Source: Staphylococcus sp. IVB6240 (GTDB lineage: Bacteria > Bacillota > Bacilli > Staphylococcales > Staphylococcaceae). From it: a stretch of DNA of 64,000 nt. Positions within the stretch are counted from its first letter, which is position 1, and every line of letters starts with the position of its first letter. Below are positions 54,538 through 64,000 of the stretch, piece after piece. The translations under genes were made by a program, and so were the position numbers. The notes under the pieces were generated by a model. It made no database searches. It was not told the DNA's origin and saw only the letters and a program-made list of their open reading frames with translations. The stretch lies in NCBI RefSeq assembly GCF_025558425.1, contig NZ_CP094718.1, positions 1,426,001 through 1,490,000 on the forward strand, given 5' to 3'.

Positions 54538-55923
54538 TTATTTAGGGTGAACCATATCAGCAGGGCGAATCCATTCTTCAAACTGTTCTTCAGTGAGGTG
54601 ACCTGATTGAATTGCCGCTTCTTTCAATGTTAATCCTTCTTTATGTGCTTTTTTCGCAATTGATGCTGCATTTTCATAACCGATATGTGGGTTTAATGCT
54701 GTTACAAGCATCAATGATTGATTTAAGTAGTTATCGATATGTGATTCGATTGGTTCAATACCTACTGCACAATTTTCATTAAATGTGTTCATACCATCTG
54801 CTAATAAGTAAATAGACTGTAATGTGTTATGCAAGATGACTGGTTTAAATACGTTTAATTCAAAGTTACCTTGTGAACTTGAAATACCTACAACTGTATC
54901 ATTACCCATAACTTGTACAGCAACCATCGTTAACATTTCACATTGTGTTGGGTTGACTTTACCCGGCATGATTGATGAACCTGGCTCATTTTCAGGAATT
55001 GAAATTTCTGCTAAACCAGCACGTGGACCTGAAGCTAACCATCTTACGTCATTTGCAATCTTCATTAAGTCACCTGCAAGTGCTTTTAACGTTCCGTGTA
55101 ATTGCACCACTTCATCATGCGCTGTTAATGCATGGAATTTGTTAGGTGAAGACACAAAAGGATAACCTGTATTTTTTGAAATATTTGCTGCTACTTTGTC
55201 ACCAAATTCTGGATGTGCATTAATACCTGTTCCTACAGCTGTTCCACCAATTGCTAAATTCAAAATATGTTTTTTAGACTCTGTAAGCAGTTGTTCACAT
55301 ACGTCTAGCATGTAGCGCCAACCACTGATTTCTTCGCCAAGTGTAATTGGTGTTGCATCTTGTAAGTGCGTACGTCCAATTTTAATAATATCTTGATATG
55401 CTTCTTCTTTTTTAAGGAACGTATCACGTAAACCTTTTAATGCAGGAACTAACTTTTGTTCAATTTCATGATACAACGCAACGTGCATCGCTGTTGGGAA
55501 TGTATCATTAGAGCTTTGTGATTTGTTGACGTCATCATTTGGGTGAATTTTTTCATCGCTACCCTTTTCTGATAAATATTCATTCGCAACAAAGCTAACT
55601 ACTTCGTTTACGTTCATATTACTTTGTGTACCACTACCTGTTTGCCATACAACTAATGGGAAGTGTTCATCTAATTCACCTGCTAAGATACGATCACATG
55701 CATAAACGATCGCTTCCTTTTTGGCATCGCTTAACTTACCTAATTCGTTGTTTGCAATCGCAGCTGCACGTTTTAGTTGTGCAAAACCATATACGACTTC
55801 GATTGGCATTTTCTCTTTACCAACAGGGAAGTTTTGCTTACTACGCTGTGTTTGCGCACCCCAATATTTATCTCCTGGTACTTCGATTTCTCCAAATGTA
55901 TCGTGTTCAATTCTTACTGACAT
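54538..55923 (-). CDS. fumC: class II fumarate hydratase
   Basis: Interconverts fumarate and L-malate in the TCA cycle. The 461-residue protein has [34 protein letters not shown] (in two runs), [10 protein letters not shown] and the superfamily signature [11 protein letters not shown]. The gene shows no irregularity. Confidence 0.96.
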   Translation of the reverse strand: MSVRIEHDTFGEIEVPGDKYWGAQTQRSKQNFPVGKEKMPIEVVYGFAQLKRAAAIANNELGKLSDAKKEAIVYACDRILAGELDEHFPLVVWQTGSGTQSNMNVNEVVSFVANEYLSEKGSDEKIHPNDDVNKSQSSNDTFPTAMHVALYHEIEQKLVPALKGLRDTFLKKEEAYQDIIKIGRTHLQDATPITLGEEISGWRYMLDVCEQLLTESKKHILNLAIGGTAVGTGINAHPEFGDKVAANISKNTGYPFVSSPNKFHALTAHDEVVQLHGTLKALAGDLMKIANDVRWLASGPRAGLAEISIPENEPGSSIMPGKVNPTQCEMLTMVAVQVMGNDTVVGISSSQGNFELNVFKPVILHNTLQSIYLLADGMNTFNENCAVGIEPIESHIDNYLNQSLMLVTALNPHIGYENAASIAKKAHKEGLTLKEAAIQSGHLTEEQFEEWIRPADMVHPK

Positions 55924-56052
55924 TTCATTCGACCCCTTTATATTTAATGTTCATACCTTCAGTTAAATTATAGCATTAAACGAAATATTCATTCAATTGG
56001 ATGTGGTATTTAAACGATAAAAATTAATGCGCTTTCATAAGTTTACACTAAA

Positions 56053-56098
56053 TAAAAAAAGCATACCTTAAAATGATATCATTTCAAGATATACCCTT
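56053..56098 (-). terminator. terminator of the 134-residue membrane protein gene
   Basis: A stem formed by GTATATCTTGAAATG and CATTTTAAGGTATGC, followed by TTTTTTT, just after the stop at 56105. Confidence 0.8.
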
Positions 56099-56104
56099 TA
56101 TAGA

Positions 56105-56509
56105 TTATTCTGTTTGATAACGTTGTTTCACTGCTTGAACAACTGCAATTGCCGCTAAAATATATAAAATCATACCGATAGCGACAGAAAGTGGACTTGT
56201 TTGAACGAGAATCGCCCAAATACCATTCAAACTTGCATAAAATTGATCTAAATATATGTATAAACCGATTGTAATTGCAATACAACATAGGACACTGATA
56301 ACAATTCCTTTTTGATTACTATGAATAAATGTATCAGCTGTGACTGTATGATCCACGAGCCCCTTAGACAAATTCAATTGCAATTGTACAACTTTAAACA
56401 ATACAGGTAAATACAATGTACCGAGTGCTAATGGAAAGCCTTTAATAGAAAGTAAATTGACGACCGTTGATAAAATCAAGAGCGGTACCCAAAATCGATA
56501 TAATTTCAT
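56105..56509 (-). CDS. four-helix membrane protein, unknown
   Basis: A 134-residue protein with hydrophobic segments at about residues 6-22, 24-42, 69-90 and 103-125. No motif recognised. It is flanked by its own terminator and by the terminator of the nagA group, so it is a separate unit. Confidence 0.55.
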   Translation of the reverse strand: MKLYRFWVPLLILSTVVNLLSIKGFPLALGTLYLPVLFKVVQLQLNLSKGLVDHTVTADTFIHSNQKGIVISVLCCIAITIGLYIYLDQFYASLNGIWAILVQTSPLSVAIGMILYILAAIAVVQAVKQRYQTE

Positions 56510-56810
56510 ATTTGTCCCCTATTAATTATTTATAAAGTCCCCATTAGTTTATCACATCTATTCACTAATGATAGTGACAATTTTACAACCATTTTATGAA
56601 GACACAATATAATAGCACACAATAAATTCATTCTAACGCTTTTATTAATTCATAAATAAATTCGATATCTCGATATAAGATTGATGACAGTGCGATTAGA
56701 ATTTATCTAAAACACTTTGGTGAATCTAAACATATGAACGACTGGATGCTTATTTTTGGGTACAGCTATCATCACGATTAACTGCTATGCTCACCACAAA
56801 GTTGGACATC
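56510..56810. other. AT-rich spacer
   Basis: About 300 bp upstream of the membrane protein gene. No gene, tRNA or convincing small RNA signal seen. Confidence 0.4.
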
Positions 56811-56857
56811 AAAAAGAGTAGTATACAATCCTATAAAATCAGGCTGCAAACTACTCC
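56811..56857 (-). terminator. terminator of the nagA group
   Basis: Minus-strand GGAGTAGTTTG and ATACTACTC pair as outer arms of a long hairpin, followed by TTTTTGATG; it closes the run queG-trmL-nagA-NagB-like-acidic protein. Confidence 0.7.
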
Positions 56858-56875
56858 TATTACTTATAAACGCAA

Positions 56876-57034
56876 TTATTCGTCAGTCTCACGATCACTA
56901 CGAACCGCTTCCTCGTGTGACTGTTCATACTTTTCTTCATCATTTTCTTCAGAGATTTGTTCCATCTCTTTACCTAACTCAACAACTTCATCAAAGCTGT
57001 CAACCATGCCATGTTCATTTTCTTGTTTATTCAT
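56876..57034 (-). CDS. acidic 52-residue protein
   Basis: A tiny, very acidic protein (MNKQENEHGMVDSFDEVVEL, then GKEMEQISEENDEEKYEQS and a charged end). The Shine-Dalgarno AAGGAGGG with 8-nt spacing and the terminator right after the stop support translation. It starts 18 nt after the NagB-like gene. Similar short acidic proteins are annotated as hypothetical in staphylococci. No function known. Confidence 0.65.
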   Translation of the reverse strand: MNKQENEHGMVDSFDEVVELGKEMEQISEENDEEKYEQSHEEAVRSDRETDE

Positions 57035-57052
57035 GACAGTCCCTCCTTATTC

Positions 57053-57652
57053 TTATGCAAAACGTGCTGAGAAATAAGCTCTAACATCTTCTGGTAAGCC
57101 TTGTGCTGCTGCTTCATCTAAAACAACATTGACCATACGATGAGATTTTAAACTTGATGGGACAAATGTTGTACTGCCGTTTTCTTCGTATAACTTACGT
57201 ACCACTTCAGCTTTTTCAGCACCTGTTAATACAAGAACGATTTCACGTGCCGTTAACACAGCATCATTCATTGGAATACCAATACTTCCATCTGTATCAA
57301 TTGTCACGACTTGTAACGTTAGCTTACCTTTATTTTCTTTTGTTTTTGCATGATGCTTGATGAATGCTTCTACTTTTTCATCTTCTGGGATTTCGTGAAT
57401 TTGTTTCTCAGGTACACCTAATGCTTTAAAATATGCATCATTTTTATCATAGTCTAAAATGTGAATTTGACTAAAATCTACCGGATTATTTTCAACATTA
57501 ATTTGTAAAGCGCCATTAACCGGTGCATCATCATTTTTTAAATGAATCCCTGCAATTGTTGTTGGATTATTGCTAAATTGTTTTCTTAAAATATCTGCTA
57601 CAAATGTTGCAGCTGTGTTTTGATCTTTGAAAATTTTAAAGTTCATTGCCAT
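57053..57652 (-). CDS. NagB-like protein with degenerate active site
   Basis: A 199-residue member of the glucosamine-6-phosphate isomerase/6-phosphogluconolactonase fold. By alignment in mind with E. coli NagB (Asp72, Asp141, His143, Glu148), the LDEY region survives as ILDYDKND, but the catalytic block reads TDGSIGIPMND (about residues 120-130): His143 is Ser and Glu148 is Met. The N-terminal phosphate loop is also not recognisable. It is about 40-50 residues shorter than NagB. It probably does not deaminate glucosamine 6-phosphate; a sensor or regulatory role is a guess. ATG at 57652 is chosen for spacing from GAGGAG. Downstream of nagA by 26 nt. Confidence 0.7.
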   Translation of the reverse strand: MAMNFKIFKDQNTAATFVADILRKQFSNNPTTIAGIHLKNDDAPVNGALQINVENNPVDFSQIHILDYDKNDAYFKALGVPEKQIHEIPEDEKVEAFIKHHAKTKENKGKLTLQVVTIDTDGSIGIPMNDAVLTAREIVLVLTGAEKAEVVRKLYEENGSTTFVPSSLKSHRMVNVVLDEAAAQGLPEDVRAYFSARFA

Positions 57653-57678
57653 CTTCATTCACTCCTCAATTGTGCTTA

Positions 57679-58851
57679 CTATTCGTCCGTATTATTCACT
57701 ACATACCCTGATTTAATCGTTGTTAAAACATCAATATGGTCATTCACAATAACAATATCGGCATCTTTGCCTTCTGTCAAACTTCCTTTATGAGATAGTA
57801 TATTCAACGCCTTAGCTTGATTATAACTTGTTACTCGCCATAAATCTTCTAAAGTTGCACCCGTAAAGTCCATTAAGTTGCGTAAACCGTCATTCATTTT
57901 TAAAATACTGCCGGCTAAGGCACCACTTGCTAAACGTGCTTCTTTCCCTTTAACAATGACATCTTGTCCACCGAGATCATACGTACCATCTTGTAAACCT
58001 TTCGCACGCATGGCATCTGTAATCAGATAAAACGCCTGATTACCTTTCATTCGATAGGCCACATCAACAGCAGCTGGGTGTGCATGAACCCCATCTACAA
58101 TTAATTCTGTATGTAAAAATGGGTTAGTCCACGCTGCTCCAAATACACCTGGTTCTCTATGTGCAAATGGTGTCGCCGCATTATATAAATGAGTCACATG
58201 TTTTGCGCCTAATTTGACCGCTTCATTTGCTTGTTCAAACGTTGCAACTGTATGCCCCATTGAAAAGATAATTTCATTGCTCAGCTCTTTTAACGTTTCT
58301 TCAGCACCTTCCACTTCTGGCGCATAAGTCATGATTTTAATTAATCCATTTGCTGTTTTTTGAAAATCATTCACCTGCTCAACAGATGGACGTTGAACAA
58401 ATACTGGGTTTTGTGCGCCCACTTTATGTTCAGAAATAAACGGTCCTTCCAAATGAACACCAAGAATTTCAGCAGCTGGTTTCGCTGAGTCTTGAGCTTG
58501 ATTTACATATTTTGATACAGCTTCCAATGCAGAATGAATTGCTGCTTCAGATTGGGTCATCGTAGTCGCAAGATAACTTGTTGTTCCTTCTGATAATAAA
58601 CCTTCAGAAAGCACTTTTAATCCCTCAGTCGACGCATCCATCACATCCTGTCCATATCCACCATGAATATGAATATCAATGAAACCAGGTAAAATGTGTT
58701 GTCCTGTCGCATCTATCACCTCTAAAGGCCCTTCATATGGAAAGTGTTTGATTTGATGAATTTGATTTCCTTTGACAATGATGTGACCGTCTTCTATCAT
58801 ACCATCTTCTGTATAAATAGATCCACCTTGTATGACGTACATCTCAGTCAT
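57679..58851 (-). CDS. nagA: N-acetylglucosamine-6-phosphate deacetylase
   Basis: NagA removes the acetyl group from GlcNAc-6-phosphate, feeding amino-sugar catabolism and wall recycling. The 390-residue amidohydrolase has the metal motif LPGFIDIHIHGGYG, HLEGPFIS, GHTVATFEQ, HLYNAATP and the catalytic Asp in LITDAMRAKG. AAGGG precedes the ATG. Part of the queG-trmL-nagA run with short gaps (20 nt to trmL). Confidence 0.93.
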   Translation of the reverse strand: MTEMYVIQGGSIYTEDGMIEDGHIIVKGNQIHQIKHFPYEGPLEVIDATGQHILPGFIDIHIHGGYGQDVMDASTEGLKVLSEGLLSEGTTSYLATTMTQSEAAIHSALEAVSKYVNQAQDSAKPAAEILGVHLEGPFISEHKVGAQNPVFVQRPSVEQVNDFQKTANGLIKIMTYAPEVEGAEETLKELSNEIIFSMGHTVATFEQANEAVKLGAKHVTHLYNAATPFAHREPGVFGAAWTNPFLHTELIVDGVHAHPAAVDVAYRMKGNQAFYLITDAMRAKGLQDGTYDLGGQDVIVKGKEARLASGALAGSILKMNDGLRNLMDFTGATLEDLWRVTSYNQAKALNILSHKGSLTEGKDADIVIVNDHIDVLTTIKSGYVVNNTDE

Positions 58852-58871
58852 AACAATCCCTTCTTTTCCAA

Positions 58872-59342
58872 TTATTGTAATCCTGGATAATCTTGTTGAC
58901 GTAATGCTTCATAAATTAAAATTGCTGCAGTATTAGATAAGTTTAATGCGCGTACATTTTCATTCATCGGTATGCGCAATGCTGTATTTTCATACTTATC
59001 TTTAACCCAACTTGGTAAGCCAGTTGTTTCCTTACCAAAAATAAAGTAATGATCCTTATCTCTATCTGAAAAATCTAATGATGTATGATTTTTAGAACCA
59101 AATTTTGTTAATAAATAATAGGTACCATTCGTTTTTTCAAAGAATTCTTCAATACTGTCGTAATACGTGATATCAACAAATTTCCAATAATCTAATCCTG
59201 CACGACGTAACATCTTATCATCCGTACTGAATCCAAGTGGTCGAATTAAATGTAATTTTGTATCTGTTGCTGCACATGTACGTGCGATATTCCCAGTGTT
59301 TGCTGGGATTTCAGGTTGATATAACACAACGTGAATTGTCAT
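58872..59342 (-). CDS. trmL: tRNA (cytidine(34)-2'-O)-methyltransferase TrmL
   Basis: A 156-residue SPOUT methyltransferase that modifies the wobble base of tRNA-Leu. Motifs: YQPEIPANTGNIARTCAA, DYWKFVDITYYDS, FGKETTGLP and the knot segment RIPMNENVRALNLSNTAAIL. The ATG overlaps the queG stop (TAATG). Next to queG it gives two wobble-base modification genes in one operon. Confidence 0.94.
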   Translation of the reverse strand: MTIHVVLYQPEIPANTGNIARTCAATDTKLHLIRPLGFSTDDKMLRRAGLDYWKFVDITYYDSIEEFFEKTNGTYYLLTKFGSKNHTSLDFSDRDKDHYFIFGKETTGLPSWVKDKYENTALRIPMNENVRALNLSNTAAILIYEALRQQDYPGLQ

Positions 59343-60472
59343 TATACTGTTCTCCTCGTTTCTAGTCCCTTTTTCATTTCAACTTGTACTTCTTCAATTT
59401 CTGAGTCATACCGTGACATAATATAGTCTTCCGCTTCATCTTCCAAAATTTGCCCAATTGCCCAATAAGCTGTTGCACGTATCATCGGTCTTGGATCATT
59501 TTCTGCGACATCTTTAAGTTCAGGAATTGCTTCTCTTTCTTTAAAGTGTGCCAGTGCTAACATCGCATTGCGTTGAATGGGTTTCTTGCCTCGCCATGCG
59601 CCTGCAAGATGACCATATGTTTCTTTAAATTCCTTATTGCTCATTTTTAATAATGGAATCAAACGTGGCTTCAATATTTCAGGTTCTAATATAATATCAT
59701 CCTGTTGTGTATTGATGCCTCTATTTCTTGGACAAACCTGCTGACACGTATCACATCCATAAAGTCGATTGCCGATTTTATAGCGATATTGATCAGGCAT
59801 ATAACCTTTCGTCTGAGTTAGAAAGCTTACACACTTTTGACTATTTAATTGCCCATCTCCCACCAATGCTCCAGTCGGACAACGATCTATACAAATGGTA
59901 CAGTCTCCACAACTATCCATAATCGGATCGTCTGGAGGGAATGGAATACTTACAAGCATTTCACCTAAATAGGTCCAAGTCCCTAAATCTGGGTTAATGA
60001 CAAATCCATTACGTCCTGTATAACCAAGTCCAGCGCGTTCAGCCACTGCACGATCAGACAAGACCCCTGTATCTACCATTGACATCATCCCAGCATCAGG
60101 GACACGTTCTTTTATATAAGCACTTAACGCATCCAAACGCTTACGCATAATACTGTGATAGTCTTGACCCCATGATGCACGTGCAAAAATACCGCGGCGG
60201 TCACCACGTTTACTTTTCGGGGCATCCGGTAATCGATTGGGATAACCCACTGCAATCGCAATAATCGAACGCGCTGAAGACATCGATAACTTAGGGTTCG
60301 TTCTCATCTCAATATCTGTAGGTTCAAAACCTGACGCATAGCCCTTCTCATGATATTCAACCAGCTTTTGTTTCAACTCATCAAATGGGTCAGCAGTTGT
60401 AAAGCCAATACTATCAATACCAATTGAATGTGCATAGTCAATTACATCTGCTTTCAACTGTGAAACATCCAT
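59342..60472 (-). CDS. queG: epoxyqueuosine reductase QueG
   Basis: QueG reduces epoxyqueuosine to queuosine at position 34 of certain tRNAs using cobalamin and two [4Fe-4S] clusters. The 376-residue protein shows SCGDCTICIDRCPTGAL and YGCDTCQQVCPRN (cluster cysteines), and C-terminal HEAT-like helices (REAIPELKDVAENDPRPMIRA in part). ATG at 60472 follows AGAGG at 8 nt; the GTG at 60481 lies in the ribosome site. First gene of its run. Confidence 0.92.
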   Translation of the reverse strand: MDVSQLKADVIDYAHSIGIDSIGFTTADPFDELKQKLVEYHEKGYASGFEPTDIEMRTNPKLSMSSARSIIAIAVGYPNRLPDAPKSKRGDRRGIFARASWGQDYHSIMRKRLDALSAYIKERVPDAGMMSMVDTGVLSDRAVAERAGLGYTGRNGFVINPDLGTWTYLGEMLVSIPFPPDDPIMDSCGDCTICIDRCPTGALVGDGQLNSQKCVSFLTQTKGYMPDQYRYKIGNRLYGCDTCQQVCPRNRGINTQQDDIILEPEILKPRLIPLLKMSNKEFKETYGHLAGAWRGKKPIQRNAMLALAHFKEREAIPELKDVAENDPRPMIRATAYWAIGQILEDEAEDYIMSRYDSEIEEVQVEMKKGLETRRTV

Positions 60473-60630
60473 ATTTGTCACCTCTCAAAAGTTACCCTCC
60501 TATTTTAACACATTTTGACAGTGGGAACAGAAAACTAATTTTATAAAACCTATCTATCTCGGTATCTTAAGAACTTGATTAAAAAGAACATGAAGATATA
60601 ATCATTTAAATTCTTAACACATATCCACAT

Positions 60631-60676
60631 AAAAAATCTCAAGCAGACTTTAAAATTTCGTCTAACTTGAGATTCT
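60631..60676 (-). terminator. terminator of the glutamine transporter operon
   Basis: AATCTCAAGTTAGAC and GTCTGCTTGAGATT form the stem, then TTTTTTATG, after glnQ. Confidence 0.88.
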
Positions 60677-60687
60677 TTTCTAAATTA

Positions 60688-61410
60688 TTATAGGACACGA
60701 CTTAAAAAGTTCTGTGTACGTTGATGCTGTGGATTTTCAAAAATATTTTCTGGTGTGTCATCCTCTACAACAACACCATCAGCCATAAAGACTACTCTGT
60801 CACTGACATTTTTCGCAAATCCCATTTCATGCGTCACTACAATCATCGTCATACCTTCTTTAGCCAAATCCGTCATAACGTTCAACACTTCACCAACCAC
60901 TTCCGGATCAAGTGCTGATGTCGGCTCATCGAATAGTAACACATCCGGGTTCATCGCCAGTGCACGCGCAATCGCTACCCTCTGTTTTTGTCCCCCAGAT
61001 AACTGATTGGGATAAGCATCCGCACGATCTTTGAGTCCAACTTTATCTAATAGTTCTAGTGCCTGTTTTTCTAAAGTTGCTTTGTCTCCTTTTTTAAGCA
61101 ATCCTGGTGCTAAAATGATATTTTCAATCACTTTTTTATGTGGGAATAAATTAAAGTTTTGGAATACCATGCCCATATCTTGACGTAATTTATCAACATT
61201 TGTTTCTTTAGCTGTTAAATCTTTACCTTCAAATATCACTTGACCCTTAGTGGGTGTTTCTAACAAATTCATACATCTCAATAATGTACTTTTACCACTT
61301 CCTGAAGGGCCAATGATTGCTACAACTTCCCCTTTTTCAACTTCCAAATTAATACCTGTCAAAACTTCATTTTTTCCAAAAGATTTATGTAGATCATGTA
61401 TTTTAATCAC
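60688..61410 (-). CDS. glnQ: amino-acid ABC transporter ATPase GlnQ
   Basis: A 240-residue ATPase: Walker [25 protein letters not shown] signature, Walker [15 protein letters not shown] and the switch VTHEMG. The polar-amino-acid subfamily is clear from the last part ([17 protein letters not shown]). It overlaps the permease gene by 8 nt and powers it; predicted substrate glutamine or a similar polar amino acid. Confidence 0.93.
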   Translation of the reverse strand: MIKIHDLHKSFGKNEVLTGINLEVEKGEVVAIIGPSGSGKSTLLRCMNLLETPTKGQVIFEGKDLTAKETNVDKLRQDMGMVFQNFNLFPHKKVIENIILAPGLLKKGDKATLEKQALELLDKVGLKDRADAYPNQLSGGQKQRVAIARALAMNPDVLLFDEPTSALDPEVVGEVLNVMTDLAKEGMTMIVVTHEMGFAKNVSDRVVFMADGVVVEDDTPENIFENPQHQRTQNFLSRVL

Positions 61411-62860
61411 TGACGCTCAATCTCCCTTCAAAGAAATTCATTACACGTGAAAGCATGAATGTTAAGATGAAATACAATACTGCTGCAATTAATAGCGGTG
61501 TGAACGGATCAAAAGATGCCCCTTGTACAACTTGTGAGTTGAACATAATTTCACTCACACCAATTACAGATACAATTGATGATTCTTTAATAACAGTCAC
61601 GAATTCATTCCCTAATGCAGGCAAGATATTTTTTACAGCTTGTGGCATAATAACTGTTTTCATCGTTTGACCATAGCTTAATCCTAAACTTCTTGCTGCT
61701 TCCATTTGTCCTTTATCCACAGCGTTAATACCTGCACGGATAATTTCAGCGATGTAAGCTGAACAGTTAATCACCAATGCAATCGTACCGCAAATAAATG
61801 CTGATATATCAAGACCAAGGACTGCAGTCGTACCAAAGTATACTAAGAATACTTGTACTAAAAGCGGTGTCCCTCTTAAAAATTCAATATATGCAGATGC
61901 TAACCATTTCAGTGGTTTGATACTACTAATCTTCATCAATGCAAACAATGCACCAAAGTTGGCCCCAAAGAATACACCCATAATTGAAATTAAAATTGTA
62001 TTTTTTAAACCAGTCAAAAAGAATGTACCATATTTCGCGAAGAAGCTACCATCTTCTTTCATGGCTTGAGCTGCTTTTTCTGCATATTTATCAATTAAAT
62101 TTTTATCATTTACTTCTGCCACCGTCGCATTTACATTTGCTAAAAGTTCTGGTGAATTTTTAGGAACGGCCACTGCTGTCTGTTTTTCAGAATTTGCAAA
62201 TTCAACTTTTGATAAGACAAGGTCATCATTTTGTTTCAAATATGCATCAGCTACAGCACTGTCCATGACAACACCATCAATTTTATTACTCTTCAAAGAT
62301 AAAATCACTTCGGGAAGACGTGTTAAAGATTGTACATCCGCATCTTTAATTTCTGTTTGTGCCAATTCTTCTTGAGTCGTTTGTTTTTGCGCACCAATTC
62401 GTTTTCCTGTTAAATCATCTAACGTTTTGTATTTATCTGCATCTTTCTTTCTAATAACTACTGTTTGTTTAACTGTCATATAAGAATCTGAGAAGTCAAC
62501 TTCTTTTTCACGTTCTGATGTCGGTGTCATACCTGAAATAATCATATCGATTTTTCCAGTTTTCAATGCACCTAATAAACTATCAAATTGCATATTCACA
62601 ATCGTTAATTTTAAACCGTGATCATCAGCAATCTTTTTCGCTAATTCAATATCAATCCCTGCATATTCACGTTTCCCATTTATGGTACGTTCAAATTCCA
62701 TCGGTGCGTAGTCAGCAGATAAGCCGACACGCAACTCCCCACGCTCTTCTATTTTTTTCCACTTGTCATCCGCAGCGTAAGCAGGTTTGCCAAGAGGTAA
62801 TGTTGATAATAAAATTGCTAAAACAAATGCGATACAACCCAACTTTTGTATATATTTCAT
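61403..62860 (-). CDS. fused amino-acid binding protein/permease (GlnPH-type)
   Basis: A 485-residue fusion: signal peptide (about 1-29, ending AYAADD), a periplasmic-type binding domain (about 30-265; [44 protein letters not shown]), then a permease domain with about five helices ([58 protein letters not shown]). The fused layout is common in Firmicutes for glutamine uptake. ATG at 62860 follows GGAGG. First gene of the operon with glnQ. Confidence 0.9.
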   Translation of the reverse strand: MKYIQKLGCIAFVLAILLSTLPLGKPAYAADDKWKKIEERGELRVGLSADYAPMEFERTINGKREYAGIDIELAKKIADDHGLKLTIVNMQFDSLLGALKTGKIDMIISGMTPTSEREKEVDFSDSYMTVKQTVVIRKKDADKYKTLDDLTGKRIGAQKQTTQEELAQTEIKDADVQSLTRLPEVILSLKSNKIDGVVMDSAVADAYLKQNDDLVLSKVEFANSEKQTAVAVPKNSPELLANVNATVAEVNDKNLIDKYAEKAAQAMKEDGSFFAKYGTFFLTGLKNTILISIMGVFFGANFGALFALMKISSIKPLKWLASAYIEFLRGTPLLVQVFLVYFGTTAVLGLDISAFICGTIALVINCSAYIAEIIRAGINAVDKGQMEAARSLGLSYGQTMKTVIMPQAVKNILPALGNEFVTVIKESSIVSVIGVSEIMFNSQVVQGASFDPFTPLLIAAVLYFILTFMLSRVMNFFEGRLSVSD

Positions 62861-62926
62861 CTCATAACCTCCTCTAATGTTATTCATTATTATACATATG
62901 TATGCAAGTTTATGCAATAACAATTT

Positions 62927-62962
62927 TAAAAAAAGCTATTGCCTTGAAATACTGGCAATAGC
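62927..62962 (-). terminator. terminator after the PTS IIC gene
   Basis: GCTATTGCCAG and AAGGCAATAGC pair around an 8-nt loop, followed by TTTTTTT, between the PTS gene and the transporter operon. Confidence 0.9.
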
Positions 62963-62982
62963 GAATTAACTTACAATATATT

Positions 62983-64000
62983 TTATTGTTTTGGTAATTC
63001 AAAACGATAAATCTCATTTGAATAACCAGGTAAGATTTTCTTACATATTTGATGTACAAAAAATGCTACGGTGAACGGAATAATGAAGTATGCAAATAAT
63101 AATAGTAAGGCATTCATCATCGGGTCGCCATCCATACGGTTAAATGCGTTGATTGGACCAACTAATCCTGTATAACCAAATCCTGCTGACATAGGTGTTC
63201 CTTTAATATCAACGAAGTAAGCCAATAATCCACCAACAACACCATTAATTGCAAGTGGTATCATGATAATTGGATGTTTTAAATAAACAGGAATCATCAT
63301 TTTGGCAGCACCAATTAATAACACAATATTGACACCAGCTTTATTAACGACTAATGAACCAAATAAGAAAGTCACACATGCTGCAACAATCCCCATATTA
63401 GCAGCACCACTACCAAGTCCAGCTAACGAAATAGCCGTTGCAATGGCTACAAGTGAGATTGGCGTTACCATTAACAATGCAAATGTCACAGCAATCAATA
63501 TACTCATCAATAATGGATTTAATTCTGTAAATGAATTGATGATTGATCCAAGTGTTCCTGTTACTTTTCGAACATATGGTAAAATCAGTAACCCAATATA
63601 ACCAGAAACAACTGGAATCACAACTGGCAAAATAATTAATTCAAGTGAGCCAAACTTACCGCGCAACAACATAAACATCGCACAGGCAAGCATCACAATA
63701 ATCATGATATTGATAATATCACCAATACCTTGCAACATGATTGTTCCGTTTTCAAAAACAACTGCACCAGATCCTAACATAGCAGACGTTCCAACGAACA
63801 CCGCACCTGGCCCTGAAAACTTAAACATATTTGCCGCAACAACACCGACGATAAATGCCATGAATGATTGAATGACGATAACGAGTTGGTAAATCAATTC
63901 TAAAGCTTCATTACCATCTTTAAAAAACTTCAATACTTCTCCTAAAAGCGCATTTGGTAAGAGTGCAATAACGACTCCTGCACCTACCGCATTTAATATA
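62983..64000 (-). CDS. PTS sugar transporter subunit IIC, 5' end missing
   Basis: The visible 338 codons encode a membrane protein with about nine or ten helices, and the frame remains open to the right edge (residues ...NAVGAGVVIALLPNALLGE precede the internal Met at 63933), so the start lies outside. GSGAANMGIVAACVTFLFG and KGTPMSAGFGYTGLVGP are typical of the stand-alone IIC family (PTS_EIIC_2). No IIA or IIB gene is visible. The sugar is unknown. Confidence 0.78.
   Translation of the reverse strand, partial: ILNAVGAGVVIALLPNALLGEVLKFFKDGNEALELIYQLVIVIQSFMAFIVGVVAANMFKFSGPGAVFVGTSAMLGSGAVVFENGTIMLQGIGDIINIMIIVMLACAMFMLLRGKFGSLELIILPVVIPVVSGYIGLLILPYVRKVTGTLGSIINSFTELNPLLMSILIAVTFALLMVTPISLVAIATAISLAGLGSGAANMGIVAACVTFLFGSLVVNKAGVNIVLLIGAAKMMIPVYLKHPIIMIPLAINGVVGGLLAYFVDIKGTPMSAGFGYTGLVGPINAFNRMDGDPMMNALLLLFAYFIIPFTVAFFVHQICKKILPGYSNEIYRFELPKQ

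Noticed and set aside
56787..57077. 96-codon plus-strand frame near the nagA group
   Set aside because: It is the shadow of the acidic 52-residue gene on the minus strand, which has a proper ribosome site and terminator.

Overview
The window is chromosomal DNA of a low-GC Gram-positive bacterium, almost certainly a Staphylococcus other than S. aureus. The evidence is the gene content and order: ribED, sagB, sigS with its small partner, tal, crcB pair, metK, pckA, menE-menC, hemEHY, traP, ecsAB, hit, hpr, prsA, yhaONM, yheAB, xdrA, gltT, mntE, airSR, fumC, queG and a fused glutamine transporter. The long AT-rich intergenic spacers with the staphylococcal 'GGGGTGGGAC' and 'GGCTGGGACATAA' elements agree. 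The sequence alone does not settle the species; the hyicus-intermedius side of the genus is a guess.

Layout. 1-2.3 kb: end of the riboflavin operon (ribE cut by the window edge, then ribD) under an FMN riboswitch, followed by a hairpin-rich spacer. 2.3-9 kb: a flavin/NAD(P) protein, a 26-residue hydrophobic peptide, the glucosaminidase SagB, the ECF sigma factor SigS and its partner, transaldolase, and the tandem fluoride channel genes. 9-17.4 kb: a membrane-anchored NERD protein, metK under a SAM riboswitch, pckA, a hydrolase/Nudix pair, yidD and menE-menC. 17.7-20.5 kb: an acidic lipoprotein, a YagU-like protein, an eight-gene tRNA operon (fMet-Asp-Phe-His-Gly-Asn-Glu-Ser) and a repeat-rich spacer.

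20.5-25.5 kb is the clearest accessory module: a DeoR regulator, a polyol-type MFS permease and a TarJ-like polyol-phosphate dehydrogenase, divergent from an AraB-like pentulose/polyol kinase. Four direct repeats at 29-31 bp spacing cover the divergent promoters. Next to it, at 25.77-25.91 kb, a promoter whose 17-bp spacer is filled by a perfect DtxR/MntR-type palindrome appears to drive a terminator-ended small RNA of about 115 nt. I regard this as the most interesting unexplained signal.

25.9-44 kb is a conserved Bacillales block: hemEHY, traP, ecsAB, hit, a YtxH protein, hpr, a degenerate DUF3267 protein, prsA, yhaM/N/O and yheA/B. 44-50.4 kb holds xdrA, gltT, the manganese exporter mntE, the oxygen/redox two-component system airSR and an RluA-type pseudouridine synthase. 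50.4-60.5 kb: polyphosphate kinase, exopolyphosphatase, fumarase, then a run made of queG, trmL, nagA, an apparently inactive NagB-like protein and a 52-residue acidic protein. 60.6-64 kb: a glutamine-type ABC transporter (fused binding protein/permease plus ATPase) and a PTS IIC gene cut by the right edge.

Starts were chosen from Shine-Dalgarno spacing and family length, so several differ from the longest open frame. I could run no database search. Family names come from recognised motifs and gene order.
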